From JACPYM01 sp963699175 (GTDB lineage: Bacteria > Acidobacteriota > Blastocatellia > RBC074), in contig OY969418.1 in assembly GCA_963699175.1 (NCBI GenBank), positions 7,564,001-7,628,000 of the forward strand: a stretch of DNA of 64,000 nt. Reading direction: 5' to 3'. Shown here piece by piece: positions 34,471 through 43,037 of the stretch. A program made the position numbers and the translations under genes. Under the pieces are notes generated by a model. That model did no database searches, had not been told where the DNA came from, and saw nothing but the letters and a program-made list of their open reading frames with translations. Numbering within the stretch: position 1 is the first letter of the stretch; each line of letters opens with the position of its first letter.

Positions 34471-35307
34471 TCAATCTTCATCAGCAGTTTTACTCGGACT
34501 GACAGTGGGGTTGCTAGCGTGTGGTGTACGGATAAAGAGGCCGTCCACTTGTTCTAGTTCTTTATTGCATTGGCTGGCGAGTGTGGCTAATTCCTGCGTC
34601 GAAGTAGCGGCGTTAAGCTGTGCGATCAGACTGTCGAAATGGCTGGCGGTTTCGCGCCCATTCCGGCGCGCGGCGATGACCGGGCGCAATTCCTGCCAGG
34701 TTTCGCGCAAGGCTTTCAACCGCTCTTGCAACAAAGTTACGTTGTTCAATTGCGCCCACAACTCGACCTCGCGCACCAGGAAATGCACGCGGTTGAGTTC
34801 GAGCGGGATGCCCCGCGTGCCCAGCCGGGTGCGCTGCTCGCTGACAATCGCAAAGAGTTGATTCAAGTTGATCCGCGTATTGTCCAGGTTCTGCTCGTTC
34901 AGCGCGCGCGCCAATTCTACGCGATAAAGCGTGAAGAAATCCTGTAGCACGGGCGAGAGGTCGGGATGATTGAGTTGTGGCGTCGGCAATTGCTGCGTCT
35001 TAAGCTGGAATTGGTTGAAAAGGTTTTGCGCACCGGGCCAGTCACCCGCGATAGCCGTATCGCGCAATTGGTCGAGCAGTCCCAGCGCCAGACCCAGGTC
35101 GCTGTACATCTGCCTTTCAGCATTCATTTGCCGCGAAGGTGTGGCAGTAGCGAGCGGCGATGGGCCTGGTTTGATCAACGGGGAAGGCGAGGGGCGCTGT
35201 GGCAGATTGGGTATTACAGGCTTGCTGACATAGCTGGCGACGAGCGCAAAACCGCTCAGCGTCAAGACCGCTAATACCATTGCCGTAATGATGGATCTGC
35301 TTGTCAC
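34471..35307 (-). CDS. Membrane-anchored or secreted protein of unknown function
   Basis: A 278-residue protein with an N-terminal signal/anchor (about residues 6-27, ITAMVLAVLTLSGFALVASYV), a Pro/Ser-rich linker (~33-58) and a long helical domain (~65-250) rich in Leu, Gln and Asn. A short Thr/Ser tail closes it. The helical part has periodic LxxLxxL patterns reminiscent of TPR-like bundles but no clear repeat consensus. I do not recognise the family. Probably located at the cell surface side of the inner membrane. Confidence 0.68.
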   Translation of the reverse strand: MTSRSIITAMVLAVLTLSGFALVASYVSKPVIPNLPQRPSPSPLIKPGPSPLATATPSRQMNAERQMYSDLGLALGLLDQLRDTAIAGDWPGAQNLFNQFQLKTQQLPTPQLNHPDLSPVLQDFFTLYRVELARALNEQNLDNTRINLNQLFAIVSEQRTRLGTRGIPLELNRVHFLVREVELWAQLNNVTLLQERLKALRETWQELRPVIAARRNGRETASHFDSLIAQLNAATSTQELATLASQCNKELEQVDGLFIRTPHASNPTVSPSKTADED

Positions 35308-35724
35308 GTTGCGTCTTTCCTATATGCTCAGACCATTTGGGTACTGCTTGTCGGTCAGATAAGGGCTTTGGCCTGACCGCGCGCGCGCATAAAACAGATA
35401 AAGTTGAGCAAAAATCATACCACCTGGGCGTCACCTAGTTGATTGACGCTGGAATGAAGCTGAAGTGTAGGGAGAAAGAAAACTTGCTGCAAGGGTAACA
35501 GCAGGTTTTTGTTTTGGTAGTGGCGCAAGGTGGTGAGTTTGGAGTACCGGCTGCAGCCGGCCGGGCTGGTCAACTAATGCTTCCGCCTGAAGGGGGGACT
35601 GCAAACCTTCTCTCCCGCTTGCGCCACTACCTTTGTTTTTACACATTGTGCGGGAAAGCGCAGTTTGCGTGTGCGTTGCCAACTGCAATTGCGCAGGGCA
35701 AACAATCCGCTTACTATCTCGGCT
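35308..35724. other. 417-base divergent intergenic region with short palindromes
   Basis: This holds a 14-bp inverted repeat GGTAGTGGCGCAAG (35516-35529) with its complement at 35618-35631, and between them a perfect palindrome CCGGCTGCAGCCGG at 35548-35561. The rest has no recognisable feature. Promoters for the flanking divergent genes must lie here but cannot be assigned. Confidence 0.65.
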
Positions 35725-36669
35725 ATGACAACCGCGCTGGTTTATTCCGAAGACTATCTGCGTCACGACACGGGCGACCATCCCGAACGGCAAGAGCGTT
35801 ACAGCGCCGTGCTGAGCGGCCTGCAAGCCGACACCGATTTGTGGTCGGGATTGGTCAAACTCGCGCCTCGTGAAGCGACGCTCGATGAACTACTGCGCTG
35901 CCACACCGAGCAGACGATTGCGCGTGTCGGGCGCACTTGCGAGTTCGGATATGCCTCGCTCGACGCTGACACTGTCGTGTCGCCCGAATCAGAGCGCGTC
36001 GCACGCTTAGCTGCCGGGGGCGCTTGCCGGGCGGTAGATGCCGTGCTGACTGGTGAATCCGAAACAGCCTTTGTTGCCTGCCGACCGCCGGGACATCACG
36101 CGACAGTGGGGCGCTCGATGGGCTTCTGCTTGTTCAATAATGTCGCAGTGGCGGCGCGCTATGCCCAAGACAAATATCCCGAACAAGTCAAGCGCGTGCT
36201 GATCGCCGATTTCGACGTGCATCACGGCAACGGCACACAGGACATCTTTTACGACGACTCAACAGTTTATTTTTACAGCCTGCATCAATATCCCTGGTAT
36301 CCCGGCACTGGCTCGGCCAACGAGCGTGGTGGGGCAGCGGGCGAAGGTTTCACACTCAACGTGCCGGTGCGCGCCGCCACTCCGGCAGCCGAGTATCTGA
36401 GAATGTTTGAGCTGGGCTTAGCGCAGGTGATGAAAGACTTCGCGCCCGATTTAGTGCTCATCTCCGCCGGTTTTGACGCGCACCGAGAAGACCCGCTGGG
36501 ACAATTGCTGGTTGAAGACGAAACCTACGAGCGGATGACGAAGCGTTTGAAAGAAGCCGCTGGCAAAGGCAACCAGGCCAAAGTCGTGTCGTGTCTGGAA
36601 GGCGGTTACAACCTGAACACGCTCGGCGCCACTGTGCGCGCCCACGTAGCGGCGCTGGCTGGGTGCTAG
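35725..36669 (+). CDS. Histone deacetylase-family (acetoin utilisation protein-like) hydrolase
   Basis: A 314-residue arginase/deacetylase-fold enzyme. The active site is intact: RPPGHHAT (His-His pair), IADFDVHHGNGTQD (zinc Asp and His), SAGFDAHREDPLG (second zinc Asp), and a substrate-side Tyr in LEGGYN. Start ATG 35725 (MTTALVYSEDY) matches the family; an in-frame extension upstream does not. In bacteria such enzymes deacetylate acetyl-CoA synthetase or acetylpolyamines. There are no acs or polyamine genes nearby, so the substrate is open. It appears monocistronic. Confidence 0.92.
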   Translation: MTTALVYSEDYLRHDTGDHPERQERYSAVLSGLQADTDLWSGLVKLAPREATLDELLRCHTEQTIARVGRTCEFGYASLDADTVVSPESERVARLAAGGACRAVDAVLTGESETAFVACRPPGHHATVGRSMGFCLFNNVAVAARYAQDKYPEQVKRVLIADFDVHHGNGTQDIFYDDSTVYFYSLHQYPWYPGTGSANERGGAAGEGFTLNVPVRAATPAAEYLRMFELGLAQVMKDFAPDLVLISAGFDAHREDPLGQLLVEDETYERMTKRLKEAAGKGNQAKVVSCLEGGYNLNTLGATVRAHVAALAGC

Positions 36670-36829
36670 CTCCACACTTTTGCTTTTTGATATTTGCCTT
36701 TTGATTTTTCCTTAATGGGAGTAGAATCCCCCCTGTCATCGTGCATTTGAAAAGATTATTTTCCTGTCAGGTAGCGGCTAGCTGGCGCGCCTGATTTAAC
36801 GATCACGGTTTTTGATTGGAGGCCACAAG

Positions 36830-37984
36830 ATGAAACTCAGAATCTCCTTTGTCAGCGCTCTATTGCTCGGCTCGCTGGTGTTTGCTTTGAGTGGCACTGC
36901 CCTGGCACAGCACCTGATTTCGAGCAAGGCCGGATTTGTCAATCGCGCAGACGGTACAGTTTACGTGCTGCGCCGCGACAGCGAAGACGGCCAGCCCGGA
37001 CGCGCTTCGCTCGGCACACAATTGCGTGATGGCGACCGGCTCAGCACCGATGCCGATAGCCGCGCCGAAATACTGCTCAACCCTGGTTCGTACCTGCGTC
37101 TTGATGAAAAGAGCGAGGTGCGGGCCATTTCCACCAGCCTCAGCGAGCCGCGTTTCGAACTGCTCAAAGGCTCGATGATTGTCGAGGTTGGTCAACTGGA
37201 AAAGAAGACGGCGATTGAACTCCTCACGCCCAACGGCACGCTCTCCATCGCCAAAGACGCCTTGATCCGGGTGGACGCCAAGACGGCGGCGACTTGGGTG
37301 GCTGTGCGCCAAGGCGAGGTTTACCTGGGCACGCGCGAGGTGGCGCTGGCCGATCAAGGCCAGGCCAAGATCAAACGCGGCAAACTGGTGCGTCTGACCG
37401 GTGGGAACGCGCAAGCTGATATTGCCAAAATTGACCGGGATGCTGCTGCTGACAACTTCGATACTTGGAGTTTCAGCCGCGCGCAGACGCTGGTGGCGGC
37501 CAACCTGTCAAGCTTGCGCCGGAACAGTCTGCTCTCGGGTGGCTGGTATTACGATCCGTTCTTCACTTGCTACACCTTTGTCCCGTATCGCGGGTATCTC
37601 ATGTCGCCCTATGGCTTCGGCTTCTTCCGCAACTGGGCCGATTGCTATTGGTACAATCCGTTCAACGGTTACTATGGCAACCCGTATTACTATCCGGGCA
37701 ATCGTGGTGGCAATGGTGGCGGCACGGTCGTGACCAATCTGCCACCGCGCGTCGTGACGGGGGTTGACCGCGAGCCAGTCAGGCGTGAAATGCCAGCCAG
37801 CCGCGGCATTTCGAGTGACAGCTTTGGACGTGCTGATGTGGGTGGTCGAAGCGTTGGCGGTTTCAGCTCGCCGTCGGTCTCCGCGCCGTCAAGCAGTTCA
37901 AGCACAACCATCTCCGCGCCAGCGCCTTCGCGCTCAGAAGGTAGTAGCGCAGGTACGATGCCGTCACGTGGCAACAACCGCTAA
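36830..37984 (+). CDS. Exported FecR-domain protein with aromatic-rich tail
   Basis: ATG 36830 has TTGGAGG six bases upstream. The 384-residue product has a signal peptide (cleavage after GTALAQ), then a FecR-type beta domain at about residues 35-190 (LRDGDRLSTDADSRAEILL, PGSYLRLDEKSEVR, LLTPNGTLSIAKDALIRVD). Residues ~235-285 are extremely rich in Tyr, Phe, Trp, Asn and Gly (WYYDPFFTCYTFVPYRGY, NPFNGYYGNPYYYPGN), followed by a Ser/Arg-rich low-complexity tail. FecR domains in exported acidobacterial proteins are not iron regulators in the classical sense. There is no FecI or TonB gene nearby, so a structural or polymer-binding envelope role is more likely. Confidence 0.83.
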   Translation: MKLRISFVSALLLGSLVFALSGTALAQHLISSKAGFVNRADGTVYVLRRDSEDGQPGRASLGTQLRDGDRLSTDADSRAEILLNPGSYLRLDEKSEVRAISTSLSEPRFELLKGSMIVEVGQLEKKTAIELLTPNGTLSIAKDALIRVDAKTAATWVAVRQGEVYLGTREVALADQGQAKIKRGKLVRLTGGNAQADIAKIDRDAAADNFDTWSFSRAQTLVAANLSSLRRNSLLSGGWYYDPFFTCYTFVPYRGYLMSPYGFGFFRNWADCYWYNPFNGYYGNPYYYPGNRGGNGGGTVVTNLPPRVVTGVDREPVRREMPASRGISSDSFGRADVGGRSVGGFSSPSVSAPSSSSSTTISAPAPSRSEGSSAGTMPSRGNNR

Positions 37985-38025
37985 GTCGCCAATTCTGACG
38001 TGAGCCTAACAAGCTCCCAAATAGA

Positions 38026-38071
38026 TAAGGGCTGAGTCGAACAACAACTTCGACTCAGCCCTTAAGCTTTT
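38026..38071. terminator. Bidirectional terminator between convergent genes
   Basis: A 16-bp perfect stem TAAGGGCTGAGTCGAA (38026-38041) with 38049-38064 closes a seven-base loop and is followed by AGCTTTTATT. It lies between the stop codons of the convergent FecR and 38105-38611 genes. Confidence 0.85.
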
Positions 38072-38104
38072 ATTGGTTATTGGACGAACGATAACGCCCG
38101 CCAT

Positions 38105-38611
38105 TTACCAGCTATTGATCGCTAACCGCTCGCCTTCTTTCACCACCACCAGCGGAATGATCTTGTACTGGCCATCCAGGAATTTATAGACGCAATCCTG
38201 TCGCACCGTCGTCTCGCTGCTCGAGCCGGACGGTGTCGTAGCCGCTTCCATCACGCGGTCGTCCTTGCGGTCGCCAAGAATGCTTTCGCGCAAGCTCTTA
38301 CCTTCGCTGACCAGACGTTGCTGTGCTTCAGTCGAGAGCATCTTTTGCGCTTCATCCCAGTTGCCGTCTTGTACGAAGCGGTTGAACTTGTTGAGTGTGG
38401 TACTGACCTGTCTGACGTCTTGCAACGAGACTGGCGGCGGGGGCGGTTCCGGCGGTTTACGGTTAGCCGCCCAGTGGTAGGTGCGCCAGGAACCGAAGAA
38501 AAAGAGGACGGCGAAAACCCAGAGCATGAGCGTGAGCCGCCTGCCAGCTTGATTCGCCTGAGCATCTTCGCGGTTTTCGCGTTCGGTTGTATCTTCAAAA
38601 ACAGTTCTCAT
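38105..38611 (-). CDS. Single-pass membrane protein, function unknown
   Basis: A 168-residue protein with a charged cytosolic N-terminus, one transmembrane helix at about residues 26-44 (LTLMLWVFAVLFFFGSW), a Pro-rich linker (PPEPPPPPVS) and a small C-terminal domain (~65-168) with FNRFVQDGNWDEAQKML and DGQYKIIPLVVVKEGERL. The domain has the general look of an NTF2-like/DUF4878 fold, but I cannot confirm this. The start has no strong ribosome-binding site. The gene is divergent from homoserine dehydrogenase and probably uses a promoter in 38612-38819. Confidence 0.65.
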   Translation of the reverse strand: MRTVFEDTTERENREDAQANQAGRRLTLMLWVFAVLFFFGSWRTYHWAANRKPPEPPPPPVSLQDVRQVSTTLNKFNRFVQDGNWDEAQKMLSTEAQQRLVSEGKSLRESILGDRKDDRVMEAATTPSGSSSETTVRQDCVYKFLDGQYKIIPLVVVKEGERLAINSW

Positions 38612-38819
38612 CGTTGTCTTCCCAAGTTTTTAGTTTGGCTTTATTCAGCCGGTCTCAAAGTAGCCCACGCAATCTGGGCTGTCAAACAGCGCCTTTGCGC
38701 TTCTACCCTCAGCACGAACGATTGGCGAGGCGGGGTCTTGCACGCCTGTTGCACATCTGCGTCCGACGCGGTTAAGCTGCGCCTTCATTTCTCAAACCAT
38801 AGAACGTCATACAGCAATT

Positions 38820-40094
38820 ATGAGCACAAAGACTACTCTGGGCATTATCGGGATAGGCACAGTCGGCACGGGCGTCGTCAACCTGTTGCGCGACAATCCA
38901 CAGTTCGAAATTCGCGGTATCGCTATGCGCTATTTGGAGAAGCCGCGCGAGCTTGACCTGAAGCCGTTCGAGCTTACCGGCGACCCGTTCAAATTGGCAG
39001 ATGACCCGCGCATCGAAGTCATCGTCGAAGTCGTCGGCGGCGTCGAGCCGATGTACGAAGTCATCAAACGCGCCATCAGCAACGGCAAACACATCGTCAC
39101 GGCCAACAAAGAATTGATCGCCAAACACGGCCCGGAGTTGTTCTCGCTGGCCAATCAGCACAACGTCACGATCTTCTTTGAAGCCGCAGTCGGCGGCGGC
39201 ATCCCATTGATTTCAACCTTACAACGCGGCTTGCAAGCCAATCGCATTGCGCGCGTCGCTGGCATCATCAACGGCACGACCAACTATATTCTGACCAAGA
39301 TGGAGCAGGAGAAGAAGACTTTTGCCGATGCGCTTGCCGAAGCCCAAGCCGCCGGTTTTGCCGAAGCCGATCCGACCAACGACATCGAAGGCTACGATGT
39401 CGTTTACAAGATCGCTATTCTCTCTTCACTAGCCTTTCACCAACCGGTCGAGGTGGACAAGATCTTTCGCCAGGGCATCACGCAGATCAGCGACCTGGAT
39501 ATTCAACTCGCCGACGAATTCGGCTATCGCATCAAGATGATCGGTCTCGCGCAGCCGGGCGATGGCACAGACAAGCTTGATGTGCGCGCCCATCCAATGC
39601 TCGTCCCGCTACATCACCCGCTAGCGGGCGTCGAAGGCGTCAACAACGCCATCTTCATCAACGGCAGCGCAGTCGGCGAAATCATGCTCTTTGGCCCAGG
39701 CGCGGGCCGCTACCCTACGGCTAGCGCCGTCGTCGGCGATGTCATCAATCTGGCGAGTGCGATCAAGCTGCCCGATTTTGCGCGCTACTTCCAATCACCG
39801 GTCAGCTCGCAGCCCAGCGAAGTCTTCCCGATGGCCGAGACTGTCAACGGTTACTACATTCGTTTGGAAACACAAGATTCGCCTGGCGTGATTGGCCATC
39901 TGGGCCAAGCCTTCGGCAATCACGGCGTAAGCCTGCACAGCTTTACGCAAAAGGGCGTCACCGAAGATGGTACAGCGACGATTGTCTTACTGACGCATCG
40001 CGTGCGCGAACAGCGTTTGCAGGACGCGCTGCAAGAGATTGCGGCACAGGTGACGACGAAACAGATTGCAGTGGTGCTGCGGGTGTTGAATTGA
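38820..40094 (+). CDS. hom: Homoserine dehydrogenase
   Basis: A 424-residue enzyme that reduces aspartate semialdehyde to homoserine, the branch point to threonine and methionine. The Rossmann NAD(P) motif is GIIGIGTVGTGVVNLL. The catalytic domain has VTANKELIAKHG, GGGIPLISTLQRGL, IINGTTNYILTKM and EADPTNDIEGYDVVYK with the catalytic Lys/Asp region. Residues ~345-424 form an ACT domain (LETQDSPGVIGHLGQAFGNH) that usually gives threonine feedback control. Length and domain order are standard for the monofunctional enzyme. No leader peptide or riboswitch is visible upstream. Confidence 0.96.
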   Translation: MSTKTTLGIIGIGTVGTGVVNLLRDNPQFEIRGIAMRYLEKPRELDLKPFELTGDPFKLADDPRIEVIVEVVGGVEPMYEVIKRAISNGKHIVTANKELIAKHGPELFSLANQHNVTIFFEAAVGGGIPLISTLQRGLQANRIARVAGIINGTTNYILTKMEQEKKTFADALAEAQAAGFAEADPTNDIEGYDVVYKIAILSSLAFHQPVEVDKIFRQGITQISDLDIQLADEFGYRIKMIGLAQPGDGTDKLDVRAHPMLVPLHHPLAGVEGVNNAIFINGSAVGEIMLFGPGAGRYPTASAVVGDVINLASAIKLPDFARYFQSPVSSQPSEVFPMAETVNGYYIRLETQDSPGVIGHLGQAFGNHGVSLHSFTQKGVTEDGTATIVLLTHRVREQRLQDALQEIAAQVTTKQIAVVLRVLN

Positions 40095-40196
40095 GCAGCA
40101 CACTTTCTGCAACCCTTTCCTTTCCCTCTACTCTGGCAAAGCTGTAACCTCTGACTTCACTCAAACGTGACTATGAGGGGAGGAGAAGAGAGGCAA

Positions 40197-41513
40197 ATGA
40201 ACCAAACGCTACCCCACGTCGTCATCATCGGCGCAGGTTTCGGCGGTCTGACCACCGCGCAATCGCTCAAACGCGCGGGAGTGCGCATCACGCTGCTTGA
40301 CCGCACCAATCATCACCTTTTTCAACCGCTGCTCTACCAAGTCGCGATGGCCGGTCTTTCACCTGCCGACATTGCCGCGCCGATTCGCGCGGTCTTGCGC
40401 CGGCAGCAAAACGTCAGCGTGCTGCTGGCCGAAGCAACCGGCGTAGATTTCGACCGGCAGGCGGTCAAATTGCGCGATGGCGAGCTCAGCTATGACTATC
40501 TGGTGCTGGCGACGGGCGGGCGCACCAGCTATTTCGGACACGATGAGTGGGAACAGTTTGCGCCGGGTTTGAAAGATTTGGATGACGCCGTAGAGATTCG
40601 CCGCCGCGTGTTGCTGGCGTTTGAAGCAGCGGAGAAAGAGACGGACGAGGCGCGCGGCCGCGAGTTGATGACCTTTGTCGTGGTCGGCGGCGGGCCGACC
40701 GGTGTCGAATTGGCAGGTGCGATTGCTGAATTGGCGCACTACGTGCTGGCGCGTGATTTCCGCCGGATTCATCCCGAAGCGGCAGAGATTCTGCTGCTCG
40801 AAGGCGGCCCGCGCATCTTACCGAGTTTTGCCGAAGATCTGTCGGAGAGTGCAGAGCGCCAACTGCGCGAGCTTGGCGTTACGGTGCGCAAGAATGCAAA
40901 AGTGACCAACATTGACGAGAGCGGCGTCTATCTTGGCGCAGAGAAGATCAACGCGGCGACCGTCATCTGGGGTGCAGGTGTGCGCGCGACTGCGTTGACC
41001 GAGAAGTTGGGCTTGCCGATTGACCGCGCAGGCCGCGTGCTGATCGAAAAGGATTTGACTGTGCCGGGTCATAGAAATGTCTTCTGCATCGGCGATATGA
41101 CTTACCTGGAGCAGGCTGGCCAGCCATTGCCCGGCGTCAGCCCGGTGGCGATGCAGATGGGGCGCTGCGTGGCGCGCAATATTCGCAACGCGCAAGCTGG
41201 CAAGCCCTATGAGCAATTTCGTTATTTCGACAAAGGTAGTATGGCCACCATCGGACGCAACGCAGCGATTGCGCAGATGGGCAAGCTGCATTTGAGCGGC
41301 AGGTTGGCCTGGTTGGCCTGGTTAGTCGTACATCTGTTTTTCCTGATCGGCTTTCGCAATCGCGCGGCGGCGCTCTTCAATTGGGCGTGGATGTATTTTA
41401 CCTATCAACGTGGAGCGCGCTTGATTACAGGCAGACGAATGAGTTTGCGACCGAGACAGGCGTTGAATTCGAGCATCACTCAAACACGTGAAGACGAATC
41501 TGTGCCAAAGTAG
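40197..41513 (+). CDS. ndh: Type II NADH dehydrogenase (NDH-2)
   Basis: A 438-residue FAD/NAD(P)-dependent oxidoreductase. The start at 40197 (MNQTLPHVVIIGAGFGGL) is preferred to ATG 40173 because a purine-rich AGAGG site precedes it. The FAD dinucleotide fold is VVIIGAGFGGLTTAQSLKRA; HHLFQPLLYQVA is the NDH-2 quinone-side motif; the NADH fold is VVVGGGPTGVELAGA; FCIGDMTYLE binds FAD. A hydrophobic C-terminal segment (~365-390, LAWLAWLVVHLFFLIGF) suits a monotopic membrane anchor. It passes electrons from NADH to the quinone pool without proton pumping. The gene stands alone after hom. Confidence 0.92.
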   Translation: MNQTLPHVVIIGAGFGGLTTAQSLKRAGVRITLLDRTNHHLFQPLLYQVAMAGLSPADIAAPIRAVLRRQQNVSVLLAEATGVDFDRQAVKLRDGELSYDYLVLATGGRTSYFGHDEWEQFAPGLKDLDDAVEIRRRVLLAFEAAEKETDEARGRELMTFVVVGGGPTGVELAGAIAELAHYVLARDFRRIHPEAAEILLLEGGPRILPSFAEDLSESAERQLRELGVTVRKNAKVTNIDESGVYLGAEKINAATVIWGAGVRATALTEKLGLPIDRAGRVLIEKDLTVPGHRNVFCIGDMTYLEQAGQPLPGVSPVAMQMGRCVARNIRNAQAGKPYEQFRYFDKGSMATIGRNAAIAQMGKLHLSGRLAWLAWLVVHLFFLIGFRNRAAALFNWAWMYFTYQRGARLITGRRMSLRPRQALNSSITQTREDESVPK

Positions 41514-41517
41514 TTTT

Positions 41518-42942
41518 TCAAGCGCACGCGCTGTGTAGCGGCAGCCGCACGGTAAACACCGTTCCTTCCCCAACCTTGCTTTGCGCTTCGATCTTCCCGC
41601 CGTGCGCCTCGACAATCCATTTCACAATTGATAGACCCAAGCCAGACCCAGATGCGCTGCGGTCGCTGGTCTTCGCCGAGCGGCGGAAGAAGCGCTCGAA
41701 GATGTGCGGCAAATCCTCCGGCGGAATGCCGCGCCCAGTGTCAGCAACGCGCAGGATGGCAGATTCGCCTTCAGTAGTCAGGCTCAGCGTTACTGTGCCT
41801 TTTGGCTCGGTGTACTTAATGGCGTTGTCCAGCAGATTGAGCAGCAATTGCTTGATGCGCTGCACATCGGCATTAACCGTCACTGTTTGCGCGGGGGCTT
41901 GATAGTTCAATATCTGTTCGCGCTGTTCGGCCAGCGGTGAAATGTATTCGACCATGCCAGCGCAGAGCTTGCCCAAGTCCAATAGCTCGCAGCGCAATTC
42001 GACGCGCCCTGAGTCTGCGCGCGCCAGCATCAACAAATCTTCGACCAGCCGCGAGAGGCGGATGATCTCTTCCAGGTTCGACGTGAGAGTGTTTTGATAC
42101 TCCGTGGCGCTGCGTTCGCGGCGCAACGCGATTTCGATGTCGCCACGCAGCACGGCCAGCGGCGTGCGCAATTCGTGCGAAGCGTCGGAGGTGAATTGCT
42201 TCTGGCGCTCAAAGGCCGCTTGCAAACGCGAGATCATGTAATTGAACGTCGCCGCCAACCGGCCCAACTCATCCATCTTGGCCGGAGCAGGCACGCGCTC
42301 GGTCAAATCTCCAGCGCCGATCTGTTCGGCAGCGCGAGTAATACGATCAACTGGACGCAAAGCCTGGTTGGCGAGCACTAGGCCACCATAACTGCTCAGC
42401 AACAACGCGATCGGCAACGCGATGCTGAGCACTAGTAACAGTTTTTTGCGCGCGCGTTCGAGCGCCGCCAATGACTGTCCCAAGCGCACGTAGAAATCAT
42501 CTCCATCCGCTCCTTTCGTGCGCCGGACGGCGATGCGCATCAATTCGCCAGCAGGCGTCCGAATCGTTTTATGGATGGTCTTGTCATATTCGAGCTGCTG
42601 CAACTCGGCCAAGCCTACCGTTATTTTGTCCTGCGCGTGGGCGTAGCTATCGTATCTGATCACCCCATTGCTGTTGATGACTTGCAGCATCTGTGGCGGG
42701 ATCAAGAGGGCTTCGCCTTCGGGTTCATCGTCGTGCAGCGAATCTGGGTCACCTGTCGGCGTCTCGTAGATACTCTGCTTGACCATCTTCTCGTACTTCT
42801 GCACTTGGCGGTCGAGTGATTCGTCAATCGTTGCCACCAAACTGCGCGACAAATAAAAGTAGATCGCCAATCCACACAGGATCAGCACGACCGAGAGAAT
42901 GCCGAGATAGTAGAGGGTGAGTTTGAGGCGTAGAGAGAGCAT
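41518..42942 (-). CDS. Sensor histidine kinase (OmpR-partner type)
   Basis: A 474-residue kinase. I place the start at ATG 42942 (MLSLRLKLTLYYLG); the open frame continues upstream to a GTG at 43038, but those 32 codons are translation of the inverted G-rich repeat at 42946-43035. Helix 1 is ~8-30, a periplasmic region reaches ~155, helix 2 is ~165-190, then HAMP (RPVDRITRAAEQIGAGDLTE), HisKA with His256 in SDASHELRTPLAV, and HATPase_c (LLDNAIKYTEP, VADTGRGIP, GSGLGLSIVKWI). It resembles CusS/heavy-metal-type kinases. Together with the response regulator gene upstream it forms a two-component system. Confidence 0.93.
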   Translation of the reverse strand: MLSLRLKLTLYYLGILSVVLILCGLAIYFYLSRSLVATIDESLDRQVQKYEKMVKQSIYETPTGDPDSLHDDEPEGEALLIPPQMLQVINSNGVIRYDSYAHAQDKITVGLAELQQLEYDKTIHKTIRTPAGELMRIAVRRTKGADGDDFYVRLGQSLAALERARKKLLLVLSIALPIALLLSSYGGLVLANQALRPVDRITRAAEQIGAGDLTERVPAPAKMDELGRLAATFNYMISRLQAAFERQKQFTSDASHELRTPLAVLRGDIEIALRRERSATEYQNTLTSNLEEIIRLSRLVEDLLMLARADSGRVELRCELLDLGKLCAGMVEYISPLAEQREQILNYQAPAQTVTVNADVQRIKQLLLNLLDNAIKYTEPKGTVTLSLTTEGESAILRVADTGRGIPPEDLPHIFERFFRRSAKTSDRSASGSGLGLSIVKWIVEAHGGKIEAQSKVGEGTVFTVRLPLHSACA

Positions 42943-42945
42943 TTT

Positions 42946-43035
42946 GAGACGGGGCGATGGGGCGACGGGGCGACGGGGCGATTGAGGATTTGAACTCTTT
43001 CTCCCCGTCTCCCCCTCGCCCTGTCTCCCCGTCTT
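42946..43035. repeat. Inverted array of G-rich octamers within a two-component operon
   Basis: The left part (42946-42981) is a run of GGGGCGAC/GGGGCGAT units; the right part (43000-43035) is the C-rich complement (CTCCCCGTCTCCCCCTCGCC), imperfectly paired across an 18-base loop. It lies in the spacer between the response regulator stop and the kinase start and makes an in-frame N-terminal extension of the kinase possible. Confidence 0.88.
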
Positions 43036-43037
43036 CA

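Noticed and set aside
34143..34481. 112-codon minus-strand frame
   Set aside because: It passes through both arms of a perfect hairpin, overlaps the next gene end, and has no ribosome-binding site.
42946..43035. Possible CRISPR or G-quadruplex array
   Set aside because: The runs are tandem and palindromic, not spaced; G-quadruplex formation on the G-rich arm cannot be excluded but is not supported further.
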